From: Cryphonectria parasitica EP155
Lineage: Eukaryota; Ascomycota; Sordariomycetes; Diaporthales; Cryphonectriaceae
Direction: 5' to 3'
Length of the DNA: 64,000 nt
NCBI RefSeq assembly: GCF_011745365.1
Contig: NW_024468909.1
Location: 3,658,001-3,722,000 of the forward strand
The notes beneath the pieces were generated by a model. The model saw only the letters and a program-made list of their open reading frames with translations, made no database searches and was not told where the DNA came from. Every line of letters begins with the position of its first letter. Position 1 is the first letter of the stretch. The translations under genes and the position numbers were made by a program. Below, piece after piece: positions 46,335 to 59,900 of the stretch.

Positions 46335-49300
46335 GTCAACACACCACACGCGATGAGTGCCTTCCCCTCCCCACACCCCCCTCTTTCTCTTCCTATGTAC
46401 TCTACAACAAACCAACTCATCTCATCGAGTACTTGCTTTTGCAGGTCTGAAGTCATTACTAGGCACATATCCTCGAACATTGGATTGCTTTTGTTCACAC
46501 GTGAGACAACCATTCGACTCTGTTCGGTCGACTCAGAGTCCCATGCTTTCTCATCCTCCAGCACGAGAGACGAGAGACGACACAAGAGATGCTATAGGCT
46601 GGATGAAGTTACCATACAGCTGAGAAAGAAGGAGGGGGGAGGAGGGGGTCGTGTGTGTGGCCCAACCTCCCTCCTAAATTGCCCCACCCCCACGAGGATG
46701 ATCTAGTCCAGTGCCTTTAAGCAGCTCCTCACAGCCCAAGAACACACGAGACACGTCGTACCATAGTAACTACGGGCACAGTGCAGGGAGTCCTCGATCC
46801 CGGGTTGGTGGTGAAGGTGGTTGGACAAAAGACACCCGGCAACGGAGACAGGCCAAAGCCAACTTTTTGCATCTGATGCTGTCTCTTCCCCCTCCCCTCC
46901 CCCTCCGCCGACGGAATTATGGGGCCACCAAAGAGGTCTGCACATCATCACCATGAGACCTTCTCCCTGATGGCAGTTCTATGGTATATGGATCCAGATC
47001 TGATCTTCCTTGGCCTTATGTGAGATTATTTAGCTGTGAAAGGTCAGTCTTTTGAGGCCCTGCTTTGCCCTCGATCATCGCGAAGGAGCTTCTCGGGTGT
47101 TCTTTGGGGGATTGGACGGCGCGACAATGGAGATGGCCCCAGCGGCACGAGCACAGCTGCATTCCAACTTTGGGCCGACTAGCAGCACGAAAAGTGGATT
47201 TTGACATGCAAGAGAGCCCGTCTCTTCTAAGGGCGGTCAGTCTTTTCTTCAAACAACTCGACTCGCTCAAGCAGTGGTCAGCCCAACGAGGGCAGGTGTT
47301 CTCGTGATGACGGCACCACGAACAGCATGAACTTGGACAAAGGGGCCACGTTGCGCTGGTGCAGCTGGAATGGCGGCCTAAGCATGTCCACCCCCTCCTC
47401 CCTCCCCTCTCCCGGTGGGCAGGGCAGTCACATTCACCACCACCCACCCTCAAACTCTACTGGGACTTTGTCGACCCCCCAATCAGCCGTGAGGGTAGCC
47501 CCACGTCCTGGCACGCCTCGGTCTCTCGCGTCTTCCACAACAGAAAGGCAAACCTTGGTGTCCTGAAATAGCGACCTAGCGCCATTCTAAGACACGCAAA
47601 GGGATGGCCGTCCCGTCATTTGCCCGGGACGCCGGCTAACCTGCTGCCCCTCCACCTACAAAAGAAATTCGCTACTGCAGCGTAGAAGTGAGGCTGGTTG
47701 CAATCTGCATTCCAGCCTCCCACACCCAATCATTGACAGTCTTCCTCATGCACCTCACTACTACTTTCTCTGCCTTTGTATAGTCAGTAGATTTGTCAAG
47801 GTGACCATGCCTTAACATTGGTGGCTATGAGGCCCCTAATAAACTTGATAAACCTGGGCAGCAAGCAAAGAAGCATGCGAACGACGCCTACCAGTCATTC
47901 GTCATGCGGGGCAGACGAGGTAAAGCAAACCCCATGAGGAGGGGCTGGCTCTCCTGGACACCGCCGTTGCACCATCTGGAGGCTTACCCCTCGGTCTCGG
48001 ATCGCTCAAGTGCCCAGCAGTTCACACGTGTGCATTTGCCGTCCGCGGGGTCGACCTCGCTGGGGCATGAACAAACATTCACCGTCTCGTCTGCTGGGAG
48101 CTTCTTGTTCTGGAGAGGGGGTGGGCGCAGTGTGGATCTCATCCTTCTGCATCACGAAAGAAACCCGGATCACTCGCTTATGACCGACCGATTTGATGGT
48201 CAGCACGGCATGGGGAAGGACAGTGAGCATGAACTTTGATGAATCTAACACCCGCCATCGAAAAAATTTTCCCTGGTTCCTGGTCCGCCGCAACAAACCA
48301 CGGCTTCTGGAAGACCAGGCTCATGCTTCCGTAGCGGCCTCCTGGGCCATAATGCCCTTGAATCCCTGCTGTGGTGGTATTGACCGAGTGATCGATTCAG
48401 CACGACTCTGCTGGCGCCCCGTCGTGCTGTACTCTGACGAGTTACAACCCGGATGCTCGTATCAGCACGTCACTGGTGTTGTTTTTACTTGCCCTCTGGC
48501 GCCCACGGCATCCGCATTGACCTCCTAATGGGCGCACGTCTCCATTGAAAGGGAGACATGCCGCTGCTGAAAGAATCAGCACGCGTGCCTGAATTCCCCG
48601 GGAGGCCCGTCAAATTAAGGGCGGCTTTGACCCGCCAGGCCCGCCTTCCTGGCAGGGCTGTCAGATTGTGGATCTTGTCTCCATTTTTGCGACTGTGGGA
48701 CAAGCGACGCGGCATCTGCTGTGGATTGCAAATTGCCCAAGCCACCGCTGTTTGGAGGGGTCGCGTCTGACCAGAGACAGGTCTCTGAGCGGTCACGAAA
48801 TCTTCCGGCAATATCACAGTCGACATGCTGTGGTAGAGCCATCGATCGCATTGCCAAGAGTCCTGCGGGTCTTTGAAGCATCACGTACTGCGAAGTGGCT
48901 TGAGTAATAGAGAGGGAGGGAGGAGCTGCAAAACCTGGTCACCCTCGCCCTCTCAACACTGTGGGTGTTTGTCATGAACGGATTTGAATCCTAGCAAGCC
49001 CTTGACCCTCGATCCCAATTTGCGGAGACCCCTCCTTGGTTCTTCGCCGGTGGTGTGAGGACTCGTTTTCGCGTTCCTTGGTCCGCCAGGTCTTTTTTGG
49101 CATCCAAAACCACGTCTGGGTGGGCAGCTTGATCTTTTCGTCGTCATGAGGAACAAGAATGAAAAGAGGAAAAATTTCTCTGAACGTCAAGATTGGACCT
49201 CGCGCATCCGGGATCACCGCCCCTTTTTTAGCCCTTCCAGGCTCACGTTTCAGCAGTGCATTCGTGGCAGCCGGAAAAGCTCTGCTACAGGGCAGGCTCT

Positions 49301-49955
49301 CGCATTATATGCCCCTCCAAGCCTCTCCTCCTTGCAACCAACCTTTCCAAGCTGAACAGAGAGAGAGACCTCAGGATAAAAGCGGTCTGCTTATCACCGT
49401 GCCGTCAAGTTATGGCTGCAAGTGCGCGAGCGCGCGCGCCGGACGGCGGGGACTTCACAGTGCAATTTTGGACAACTCAGCGAACAGGCCTCGTGGGTGG
49501 ATCACTCCGGGCTGGCTCAAAACGCACAAGAGGCCCGCCCGAACGAACGACTGGGACCGGAGGATCCGCGGCAGCACTTCCGGGATGCTACTAATCCCCA
49601 TTCCCGGGGACCATTCCCCGGTGCTGTTTGACACATGGCTGCTAAAAATTGCACCCTGGTCTTTCCCTCATTTCGACGTGCAGCACACCACCGAGGAGAG
49701 AGAAGTCTAGGCACGCCTTGAAACCTGTTTATGGGCCACGATGTACTGTTGAGCCGCGCTCACTCGTACACAGCAGTAGGACACCTGCTGCAGTATCAGA
49801 CTCAGGCATTTGTCTCATGTCAATAATGGCAGAGAAGAGCATCTGTCCTTCAGAATCGTCCTCCTTGCCAGTCAACTGCTGCGAGCACAGCTTTTTGCCC
49901 GCTCCATTTTGGGATCAAGGCCTCCCATGAGTCGTTGCTGGCCTGCAATTCCCCC

Positions 49956-49981
49956 TGACAATCATGACTGACAATCATGAC
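49956..49981. repeat. Tandem duplication of a 13-mer
   Basis: TGACAATCATGAC occurs twice head to tail with no mismatch, 25 bases before a long poly-T run. Confidence 0.85.
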
Positions 49982-50002
49982 AGGTCGTTTCCTGTGTCTC
50001 AG

Positions 50003-50006
<4 letters not shown>

Positions 50007-50034
<28 letters not shown>
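50007..50034. repeat. 28-base poly-T run
   Basis: Uninterrupted run of T, the longest homopolymer noticed in the window. Length from raw reads may be imprecise. It could be the trace of a poly-A tail on the minus strand, but no retro-element or copied gene is seen beside it. Confidence 0.85.
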
Positions 50035-52148
50035 GATCTGAAGCTGTGGCCAGTCTCGCAAGACACACACGCGCCTACATGGGCTCGACGATCGCTTCCA
50101 CAGTACATCCCCCACCAGTCAGTCCTTGCTATGTATGGCCTCTGCACCTTTCTAAAGCCTTGTTTCTTTTCCCGTTATTAGTTCTTTTTCTTCTTCTCTA
50201 CCACTCCACAATTCCAAGTGACGGCATTCTCCTGGGTGGGTTCCGGACGATAGTGCATCGCGAAAACAGTCATGGGCCCGAGCTTGGATCCACCTGATCT
50301 CATATATTCGGCGATCGTCTCGGAAGGTGGGATGAGTCTCAAACTCAGATTCAGGAGATTAATAACGAGAATGCTTTAGTGAGCTTGTGAGCCCGATCGC
50401 TGGTTCCAAGAACCCCAGGAACCCCAGGTACCTCCCAACAACTGCGACTTGTTGGTGGCGTCTGAAATTGGAGGTAGGTAGCGAGTCCAAGAAAGGGATA
50501 TCAGACAGGACTAATGGTTGAAAGCCGTCAACATATCTATTGTGCCACGGCGCGTTTCACCCTCTCTCTCTTGCTCTTTCTGAGCCGTTAAGCGGCTCAG
50601 CAGAGGCCAATCTGGATCCGCGCAGATCGCAGACATCATTGCCGCGGAAATGGCCTCGTCATTGGCTCAGAGGTGACTGCGACCATCGTAGCTTTGGCTC
50701 AGTTCAGCTCTGTCTCGATGCCACAGCGCGAATTTTGCAAGGAGCTGCGAAACGATCATCCCAGTGCAGGGCAGGAAGCCAGCTTCGAGTTCGACATGTC
50801 AGGTCTCTCATGCCCCCGAGCGATGCGCTATTGGACAATCGACCACGATGCTTGTGTGTTGGGCACCAGCTGAACGAAGGGGTTCCAAGGAAGTATCAAG
50901 CCAAAAAGACAGATACATCTTTGGTCGAGTGACGAGGATCTGTGTCTAACAAGAGATGGTCGCTAATGAGAGGGCCGCCATGGACCTTTCGAGCGAGCAC
51001 TGCGCACTGCAGATGCCAATCGCTTGGATCTGTGTCCTCTTGTGCTACTTGGCTCGACGGCCCAGCAGGTGTACTGCGTCACAGAAGGTGGATAACCTGA
51101 TGCATAATGCGATTGGTACAACGTCCGTTCATATTACGGCCATATCTGCTTCGGTTTCACGCGAGGCTTGCTGATTTCTAATGCCTATAGCACCTTGATC
51201 ACTGACTGCTTGAGCTGTGGTTGCAGGGCCTGAGATGGATTGGCAAGCACAAAGAGGTGAAAAGAAAGAGGCAGCGGGCGAAAACATTCCCAAGTGGCGC
51301 AGCTTGGGAGGGAATATGGAAAATCGTGTGGCTCCTCACTCCCGGTACACCTTAGAAGGGGCTTCCCAGACAATACGGTGCTATCTACATTGGCCACCAG
51401 ACCCAACAGCGACGCGTTCGAGCAGCCAACGCCAAAGCCTTTCAGTGCACAAGTATCCTGGGACCCGAGGTGGTATGTGTCACGGTATCAACTGCGGTCC
51501 ACCATTGTTTTGAGCCGACCATCCCGCGCTCGCGTCTGGCCACCTTGTGCGAACACTTGAGGAAAGGGCCTTCTTCTCTTGTTTAGGTGATTTGCACGAG
51601 AGATACTTTTTTTTTTGCCTACAAAGGCTCCAGAGAAAAGCTTGTGACCCATCGGCTCTTTCTGGTCACTTCTCGATACGCCACGGAAGAATGAGGTTCG
51701 GAATCTGGGGTGGTCCCTTCCATGTACTATGGTAGGTTCATTCTGGCAGTTGTGCCATGCGACGGACTTTTATTGTCGTTGCCCGACTTATGATGCCCGT
51801 GATTGCACGTCTTGCGACATCAAAACCGTTCCCAATTTGCTCCCAATGCCTTTGTGGTGTGTCGGAGGGCCTCTGTCGCGAAGTCGCACTGCCTTCGGAC
51901 AAGCAGCCTGGATGGAGAATCTGAATACGATATCTCGTCCCCAGCCAGAAGAAGAAGACCAAAAATGACAAAAAAGTGAGTGAGTGATGCTCTACCGGGC
52001 GGGGGCGTGGGGGTTTGCCTCAAGACCATCCGATTTGGGCATGTGAGAAGGGGCCCACCCTTCTCTTCCTTTTACTGCTCCCCCTCGTCTTCCTCTCCCG
52101 GCGGAGGACTTTCAGAACCCTGCGACCCGTCTGTGGATTTGACATGTA

Positions 52149-52188
52149 CGCGCGCGCGCGCGCGCGCGTGTGTGTGTGTGTATGTGTG
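52149..52188. repeat. (CG)10(TG)6 alternating tract, Z-DNA candidate
   Basis: Ten CG units run directly into six TG units and then TATGTGTG. Perfect purine-pyrimidine alternation over at least 32 bases with a CG core is the classic sequence for left-handed Z-DNA. Confidence 0.9.
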
Positions 52189-53608
52189 CACCATAAAATG
52201 TCTCATTTTTCAGTGGCTCGCCGAGCTGGATGCCCACGGTCGGCGACCGTTTCTTCCTGGGGGAGGGGAGCTGCCTGGAAGAGGAAGTTGCTTTTGATCT
52301 GATGGCCACGGCACTTCTGAGTGGACCGATTACGAAGGGTAGAGGGGGGGGGGGGCAGCGCCGCGCACGGAGAGGGGCAGCATTGGTTTTTTTCTTTCTT
52401 TCTCTTTTCTTCTGTTATTGTCCCGTGGGGTGGACTCGGAAGGGGGTAATTAGACTCTTGTGGCGGTCTCAAATCAACAGAACACAACCATAAAAAAAAT
52501 CTTGGCTTTGGGAGCGAGACAAGGACGTTCGATAGACTTGGGAGGCGGCAAAACAATGCAGGAGCAGCCAACAGCAGAAAAAGAAACACAGAAGACGTGC
52601 CAAACCACCTCGGCGTAGTTGCCAGTAACAACAACACACATATTTTTGCTTGATGAAAAGCAGAGCCGCAAACTGTTTCTGGCAGATGTCGCCCTGGTGG
52701 TGGGGTGCCGGTGTTTTGTTTTGAGACCTCCGTACCCTTTTCTCCTCTCCTCTGCTCTCCTCCGTCCGTTCCTTCGGTCCCCAGGGTGGCATCCAAGCAG
52801 GAGGAGGATGACGGAATTCAATAAGCTTGTCCGTCTGGCCCATCGGTCGAAAATTTGAAGAATCCTCCCTGCCAGGTGCGTGGGCATCCTTCGAAGGAGG
52901 GGGGGGGGGGAGGAATAGTGGTGGGGAGGGGGCCCATTTAGATGGGAAGCGGAGCGTACTCTTTTTTGCTTCTAGAAGACGTCGTCATCTGCAAACCCCT
53001 GAGATCCTGATCCTTCTCTGATGACGAGCTGGGAGATCTTGGGGGTCCAGCGATGCCCTTTGGACCTTTTTATGTTCTTATTCATCTTTTCTTTCCGCCT
53101 TTCCCGTCCTCGTCAGCCGGCGCTCTATGCAGCGCAGTATTCAGCCCTCATTGTTCCTCTCTCTTCCTTATAAGCAGCATCTCACGCAGTTGCGAGCATT
53201 CCCTTACCACGAACCACACACACAGATGCACTGTTTAGCGTAAGAAATGTAACCACAAGACAAGAAATACACTTGCATCAAGAAAGAAATAACAAAAGAC
53301 ACGTCCCGAGCCTCGGCGCCAACACGCTGGATGCGAGGCTTGGCGGACTCCTGTCAGCTCGAATAAGGCCGGCGGTCGTTTGCCATATCGGGACAACTGT
53401 GGTGCGAGAATGAAACCTATTCCCCACACCGGTGAGCACAAAAGATGCAGCGGCCGTGCAGGACGCAACACAGACTGCAGTGCAACGGTGCGCCTTATCT
53501 CCCAACTCTCCGAACTCCCCCTCTGCTTTTGCTGCTTTTGGGGGTGAGGGGACCCTTTCGTGAAATTAAACTACACTACACTACGTGCAAAGCACATACA
53601 CACACATA

Positions 53609-53640
53609 GAGAGAGAGAGAGAGAAGGGGGGGGGGGGGGG
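53609..53640. repeat. GA run followed by 15-base poly-G
   Basis: About eight GA units pass into AA and fifteen G. Intergenic. Confidence 0.85.
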
Positions 53641-56573
53641 AAGAGATATTCTACTCGGCAGGCCGGGACCTCGGTGTACAAGAGCACTGTACAGTAACCG
53701 ATCCCCTTCTCCTTCTAAACCCTATCTTCTCCTTTCCCTCTCTTTGTCTTTCTCTCTCGGCGGGGTATACTATGATAAAGGTGAAGGGTCCCTTGTATCG
53801 CATTCAGATCAGATGGTCCCCATGTCTGTCCCCCCCAACCGTTGACGATTCAATGCCACGCGACCCCAAAATGCCCTGAGCAACCCCGGACTTTGCATGC
53901 AGCGGACCTTTTGGGCATGTGATTTGGGAAGAGCCGATCTTTCTCCTGAACCGTATTCGAGATCCCAAAGGCACATGGGCAAGAGGGTTATGTTTCCATC
54001 ACCAAATTTGATCTGGGGGCTCTGTTATCGTGTCGTACCAGTCTCAAATATATATATATACAAATATACATATATCGAAACAAAATTATTCTTATTCTCG
54101 TTACGGTTGCCGATAGCCGTTTAGGACTGTTTGCAAGACCCCTCGTCAGCTGTGGGAGGGAGGAGGAGGAGGGGGGGGGGGAATTGTTGTAGATGCCGGA
54201 TGATACTCGTACGATGATTTGATTCCTTTTTTCCTCTTTCTTTTTCTTCCATTGTTTCTATCTGCCGAGTGCCTTTCTTCCTCCCTGACAGAAGATTAAC
54301 TTTTGGCCCATTACTCAAAAATTATGCCTTCCCTCACACCCCTCTTTTTCTCGACTTGAGATTGGAGATAAGCAGGCAGGGTTCTTTGTAGATACTTCCA
54401 AGAACTTGGAGGGGAGGGAGGGGTGTCCAGTCAGACGGGCCGAGCTATGAGATTCCTACTCGGTACCGCGAACCGCATGGCATGGCGAGGCGGTCCCCAG
54501 GGACGGGGGGCGGGGCTCAGAAGGGGAAGGACTTTCATGAGCAAATAATTCCGCCGTGACATCGCTCGCGAGCTGAGAGGTTCCTGACGGGCGAACGGGT
54601 GCTATTGTACCGTAGTACATGTGTGACTATCATTTTATTATTTTTAATCTCTTGGGGGGCCAAGAAAACTATAGGGGATGAATACGTCCTTGGCGAGGTG
54701 TAATTGTTGTTGTTGGGACTGCATGTATAAAGTCAAATGCTCAGAAAGTGGACGCAGGCGCACAGCACAGATGCAGACTTTCTCTTCCTCTGGTCTTGTC
54801 TTGTCATTTGTGTTATTAGACAGCTATATCTATTATATGATGTGGTCCAACAGATATATTGTGTGATAATATGCAAGAGGATGGAGACACAGCACTCATG
54901 AGATTCAGCACAATATGACGAGAGAGAGAAGAGGAAGAGAAGAAAATAGAAGAAGAGGGGGGGGGGGGGTAAACGTGGTTCCAGAGATGCAAATGCCATG
55001 GCTCCGTCATTAAACTGACTGCCTACACCAGTGCCGAAGCTCAGGGCCCTTTTCTTTACCCAAGGGTGTGGGTTAGTAACATGGACCCGTTATGCTAGCT
55101 TGAAAGAAACCCGAGTATCATCTCATCTCGATAATGGTTGTGTGTGAGTGGTTCACAGACAGAAAAGGGTAAAAGGTATCGTCTGGGGGTTTGATCCTGG
55201 CCAAGTTGAAGAGCAGCCTGTATTGAGGCATACTAGACAAATCTCAACCAAAAGAACATGTTCATTATCAGATGTTCAAGTCAAAGAGGTGATAGCAGAA
55301 CTGGAGAGAAGAGAAACGAAGGAGCTGCTAGGGGCGGGAGGGGCATGATGGATTGCATTGAGGACGGATTTCAGGCTTCACCCATGTTGGAAATGTATGC
55401 CTAGGCCCTGCACCCCGCTTCCTCCAGCTCCGCGCTCCAGTGGTCCTTGCCAGTACAGTGCTCCAGTCCGAATGGTAATGGTAGAGGCGGACCGCGTTCC
55501 CTCGTCCCTAAGCCCCCCCAAAACCCTTCCCCAAAAAGAGTCCTGCTAGTTGTGCTCGTGCCACCCTGTGGCCCCCAATCGCCCAACGTCCAGCCTACCA
55601 CCATAGCAGTTCAGCATTAGCAACAGGACTACCGCTAACTCATGGGGAGGAACAGATGGGCTCAACGTCCCCCAAATCCCCGCTCCAAAACTCCGCTCCT
55701 AAACCCAGCACCACCAGCACAAGACTTCCTGGAACCCTCCCTGTAAGCCCCCCTACCACCTACGAACCAGAGCCTGAGCCTGTACGGTTCGGGGTTCGGT
55801 TTGCTAGTTGCTCTACCACTTGGAACTGCTGCACCAGGACACACTTCCAGGACCTTTTGACACCTCTTCTTTCTTCTTTTCGTTTCTTCGCTTTTGAATA
55901 TTGCGTTTTGGCCTTTTCTTACTTTTTTTCTTGTTTGTCTCTCTCACCCTGCATCTTATCATTTGCCGCTTTTGTAAACTTGTAAGCACATAGAGAGAGA
56001 GAGAAGAGCTGAATGAGACCTTTGGCACCCCTAAATCCAACCCCCCCCCACCTACCCCTGGTCGTCTGCTCTTTCTTGTCACCTCGCGCCTTAGCAATAG
56101 TGCTCTCGCACAGGCGGTATCCATCTTTTCCCTTCGGCCACAAAGAGAGAGGGAAAAAAAAAAACAGGGAGGAACCTGGCCCATACTCTCTCTCTTCTCC
56201 CCTCCTCTTCTCGTTCCGCCCACTCCCGCCAAACCAGTTCACCCAATTAATAGTACAGCAAACGCTTGCCGCCAGACACCGCACCAGGCCAGGCCAGGCC
56301 AGACCAGACAGGGCTTAGCAGCCCAGATACGACCCGGTCCAATACCAAACATCCCCAACCAGGGACCCGTATTTCTCTACTCCCGTATTTCCCTGCCCGC
56401 TACCCGCCCACAGAGACAAAGCTGCGGCCATTCACAAAGCCTATCGCGGGTCGTCTTGCCTGCTGCCAATCTCCACGAAGAGCAGAGCACAACAAACGGC
56501 ACGGCACAGCACAGCACAACACTGCGCTCGCTGCATAGCACAGCAGCAGCAAGCTCCCCTTGCTATCCGAGGC

Positions 56574-56582
<9 letters not shown>

Positions 56583-56610
<28 letters not shown>
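56583..56610 (+). repeat. (AG)14 run in the RasGEF leader region
   Basis: Fourteen AG units about 330 bases upstream of the RasGEF start codon, in a probable 5' untranslated region that also holds short GGCCA and GCACA repeats (56283-56310, 56497-56525). Confidence 0.8.
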
Positions 56611-56618
<8 letters not shown>

Positions 56619-56872
56619 AGAGGCGAGACAGCCCACGGCATAGAGATCTCGCGCCTCCGAACCTCGTGCACCCCCCCCTTTGGACCTTGCTGCACAGTCA
56701 CGGGGCTCCCCGAGCTTCCTTCGCCCAGCCAGCCCACCCTCTCCATCCAGTACGGTCGAACACACATATACTCACGTTCCAAGACAAGCACGAAACCACC
56801 TGATCATTTCATCCTGAACGGGAAACGAGACACAAGCCACCTCTCCTCACATCACATATACGACAAGGCTGC

Positions 56873-56899
56873 ATGGCTCAGACCTTGGGTTTCCCCTAA
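56873..56899 (+). promoter_or_regulatory. Upstream ORF of 8 codons before the RasGEF gene
   Basis: ATG at 56873 reads MAQTLGFP and stops at TAA 56897-56899. It ends 41 bases before the main ATG at 56941. The uORF start has G at +4 but T at -3, while the main start has A at -3, so leaky scanning or reinitiation would be expected. It matters only if the transcript starts upstream of 56873, which the long leader-like sequence suggests. Confidence 0.4.
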
Positions 56900-56940
56900 A
56901 CCCCCCAGCTCACCGCATCGGTCAGGGCTATCACATCACG

Positions 56941-59900
56941 ATGCTCATGACGCAGAGCGCAGTCTCAGCATTTGCACAGGGCCAGCAGCAGCAGCAGCAG
57001 AACAACGGCAACGCATACGGCGCACGCCTTGACGACGCCTCGCAGTCCAGAGACCCGACCGGCCAGGCGTCTGTCGACATCCAAGCCAACAATACTACTA
57101 CTACTTACTACCAGCCCTTCGCCATGAACGGTATTGTGGGCACCGCACCGCCCGGTGCCATGTATGTCCGTGCCCTCTACGACTACGAGGCCGACGACAG
57201 GACGAGTCTGAGCTTCCACGAGGGCGATGTCATCCAGGTTATCACCCAGCTCGAGAGCGGTTGGTGGGACGGCGTCATAAACGGGGTGCGCGGGTGGTTT
57301 CCGAGCAACTACTGCCAGATCATCACCAGCCAGGACGAGCTGCCCGAAGGCCACTCGCAGGAGAACGGCCTGGGCGACTCGCTCGAGGAAGAACTGGACG
57401 AGGAGTCATACGACGATGAGGAGGGCGACATGTCCGAGCTCGAGGAGCTCCCCCTGGAGGGCACCAACTTTGGTGAGAAGTCCAAGGCCGACTACTGGAT
57501 CCCCCAGGCCACCCCTGACGGCCGGCTTTTCTACTACAACACCATGACGGGCGAGAGCAGCTCCGAGCTGCCCCTGGAGTCGCCCTCGTCGGTACATGAG
57601 AATGGGCCCCTAGACCGCATGGGCGTTGTCATGCCGGATCGGACCAGGCCGCCCCCAGAGCTGATGGCCAGGGGTCTAATGCAAGACGAGGATGAGGACT
57701 CGGAGGCCACTTCCGCATCAGAACTTGAGGGGGAGAACCTCATGTTCGGTCGCCAGGTAAGAGAGAAGACTCACCTGCCAGAGACAAACTGAGTTGTGTT
57801 CTAGCTGCAACGGCGAGGGCGAACTTATCCACTGATCAATCATCTTTGTCTTTTACTAGCAGGGTCGTAATCGGCGCTCCTTCAGCAAGGACGGCATATC
57901 GCCTGCGCCATCCTTGGACTCGATCAACGGCCAATACGCCTTCGGCAGGAATAATAGCACGATAGGTTCGGCGCGGCTGCCGGACCAAGCCCCCACATTC
58001 ACAGCTGGTGCCACCTTTAATCTTCCCACGGCGGCAACCATTCCTCGCTCGTTCTTTGACGACGGGAGCACGCCACCGCTGACCTGGAGCCGCTTGGTGT
58101 CCAACATGAAGAAGGCCATCGACCGCTACCGAGAAGCTATCAATAATGGTGACAAGTCCGAATATGTAGCGCGCGCGGAGGATATCTCGGACCACCTGCG
58201 ACTTCTCTTGGCAGCCGGCTCAGGCACCACCGACAACCACTCTGGCCAGCCTTCCATCATCTCGACCAACAAGGCGCTGTATCCTCACTTCAGAGACATG
58301 ATGTCCAAGTTCTCCAAGCTTGTCGTCTCCTCACATATTGCAGCCGCCGACTTCCCAGCGCCCGAGTCCGGGCCAAAGTGTCTGCAGGAGGCCGACGGCG
58401 TCTTGCTGGGCGTCTTCAGCTACGTCGAGGTTGCAAGGCAGCAGAGGGGCGAGGAGATCCCCAGGCTGTTTCCCGGATTTGTCATCGGCAGCACGACGGG
58501 CGGCAGCTGGCAGAACAACGGCCTCGGCCCTCGCGATCCCATCACGTCCAACTTCCTGGATGACGAGGAAGGTGTCGTTGAGCCGACGGTCATCCTCGAT
58601 GGAAAGCTGCTGGAGCGCCTGGACGAGCTGAAGCGGATGCTCGTGTCGAGCATCCGCGAGCTGGACAAGAACCTGGTCGTCACCGACAAGATCGTCACGC
58701 CCTACAAGCACGAAATTATTGCCAACAACGTCTGCTCCACTGGTGGCAAGGTGATCGAGACCTTCAAGCCCTGGATCGCCATGATCGAGTCCATCGACCT
58801 CTCATCGCTCGAGAACAGCTTCCAGACCCCTCAGCTGACTGATTTCAGCATCAACAAGCAGAGCCTGTACGACAACATTTCGGACCTGATTCTGGGCTGC
58901 CAGGCTGTTGCGGGGCCGCTCGCGGACGAGTGGTCCGAAGTTCGAGGCGAGGCGCTTGAGAACAGGCTGGAGTACGTGAGGCAATGTGCCAGGGCCCTGG
59001 AGACCAACTCATCCCACATCGGGTTCTCGCTCCAGCTGCTGTCTGAGCAGGTCCAGATCAACCTCCAGCAGCAGGCAGAAGCCCGCGCGAGGGAAGAGCA
59101 GCAGTCGAGACAGCAGCTGACCCGCGGCGAGACCATGCCGTACGGTGGTCAACATGCACGGACTGAGTCCCGTGTCACGAGGCCACCGTTGACTACATCT
59201 CAGTCATACACCGAGGGCGAGACCAACATCGCCAACAACATCAGCAGGCAAGCGGGCACCTACTCCAAAGTTAGGAAGATTTTCGGAGAGGACCCCACGC
59301 CCCAGCAGAGTGTTATTGACGAGACGCCGGAATTCCTGCGTCTGGATTACGAGCACGAGCTAGCATGGGACTTCAAGGCGTCGCCCCCTCAGATCAAGGG
59401 AGGTTCCCTTACAGCCTTGGTGGAGCAGCTCACCCGACACGACAAGCTGGACTCAAATTTCAACAATACCTTCCTCCTCACCTACAGGTCATTCACAACA
59501 GCGCGGGAGCTGTTCGAGCTCTTGGTGCACAGGTTCGGCATCCAGCCGCCTGAAGGCCTCTCTCCGGCCGAATTCGAGGTCTGGAGGGAGAGGAAGCAGA
59601 GCCCCATCCGCTTCCGGGTGGTCAACATCTTGAAGAACTGGTTTGAGACGTTCTGGATGGAGGACAGCCAGGAGGAAGAGACCAAGAACCTGATACGTGA
59701 TGTTTACAACTTTGCGAGAGACACGGTCAAGTCGACGGAAACACCCGGGTCTGCCCCGTTGATGGCTGTGCTGGATCAGCGCATGAGCGGTAAGGACGTG
59801 GGGAGGCGCCTAATCCAGACACAGAACCAGTCGGCACCCGCGCCTATCATGCCCAAGAACATGAAGAAGCTCAAGTTCCTGGATATCGACCCTACCGAGT

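Larger units (their letters stand above)
45379..56940. other. 11.5-kb gene-free interval between two regulators
   Basis: Divergent space between the C2H2 factor (minus) and the RasGEF (plus). No frame in either strand has convincing coding character or splice continuity. It contains a (GGT)11 run (45794-45826), a GTAC-rich cluster (46215-46334), a 13-bp tandem duplication (49956-49981) followed by a 28-base poly-T (50007-50034), a CG/TG alternating tract (52149-52188), GA plus poly-G (53609-53640), a 28-base AG run in the RasGEF leader (56583-56610) and many pyrimidine tracts. Long leaders, non-coding transcripts or enhancer-like regions are possible; none can be shown from sequence. Confidence 0.55.

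Noticed and set aside
56887..56910. CCCTAAACCCCCC, telomere-like
   Set aside because: Only one copy; not a tandem telomeric array.
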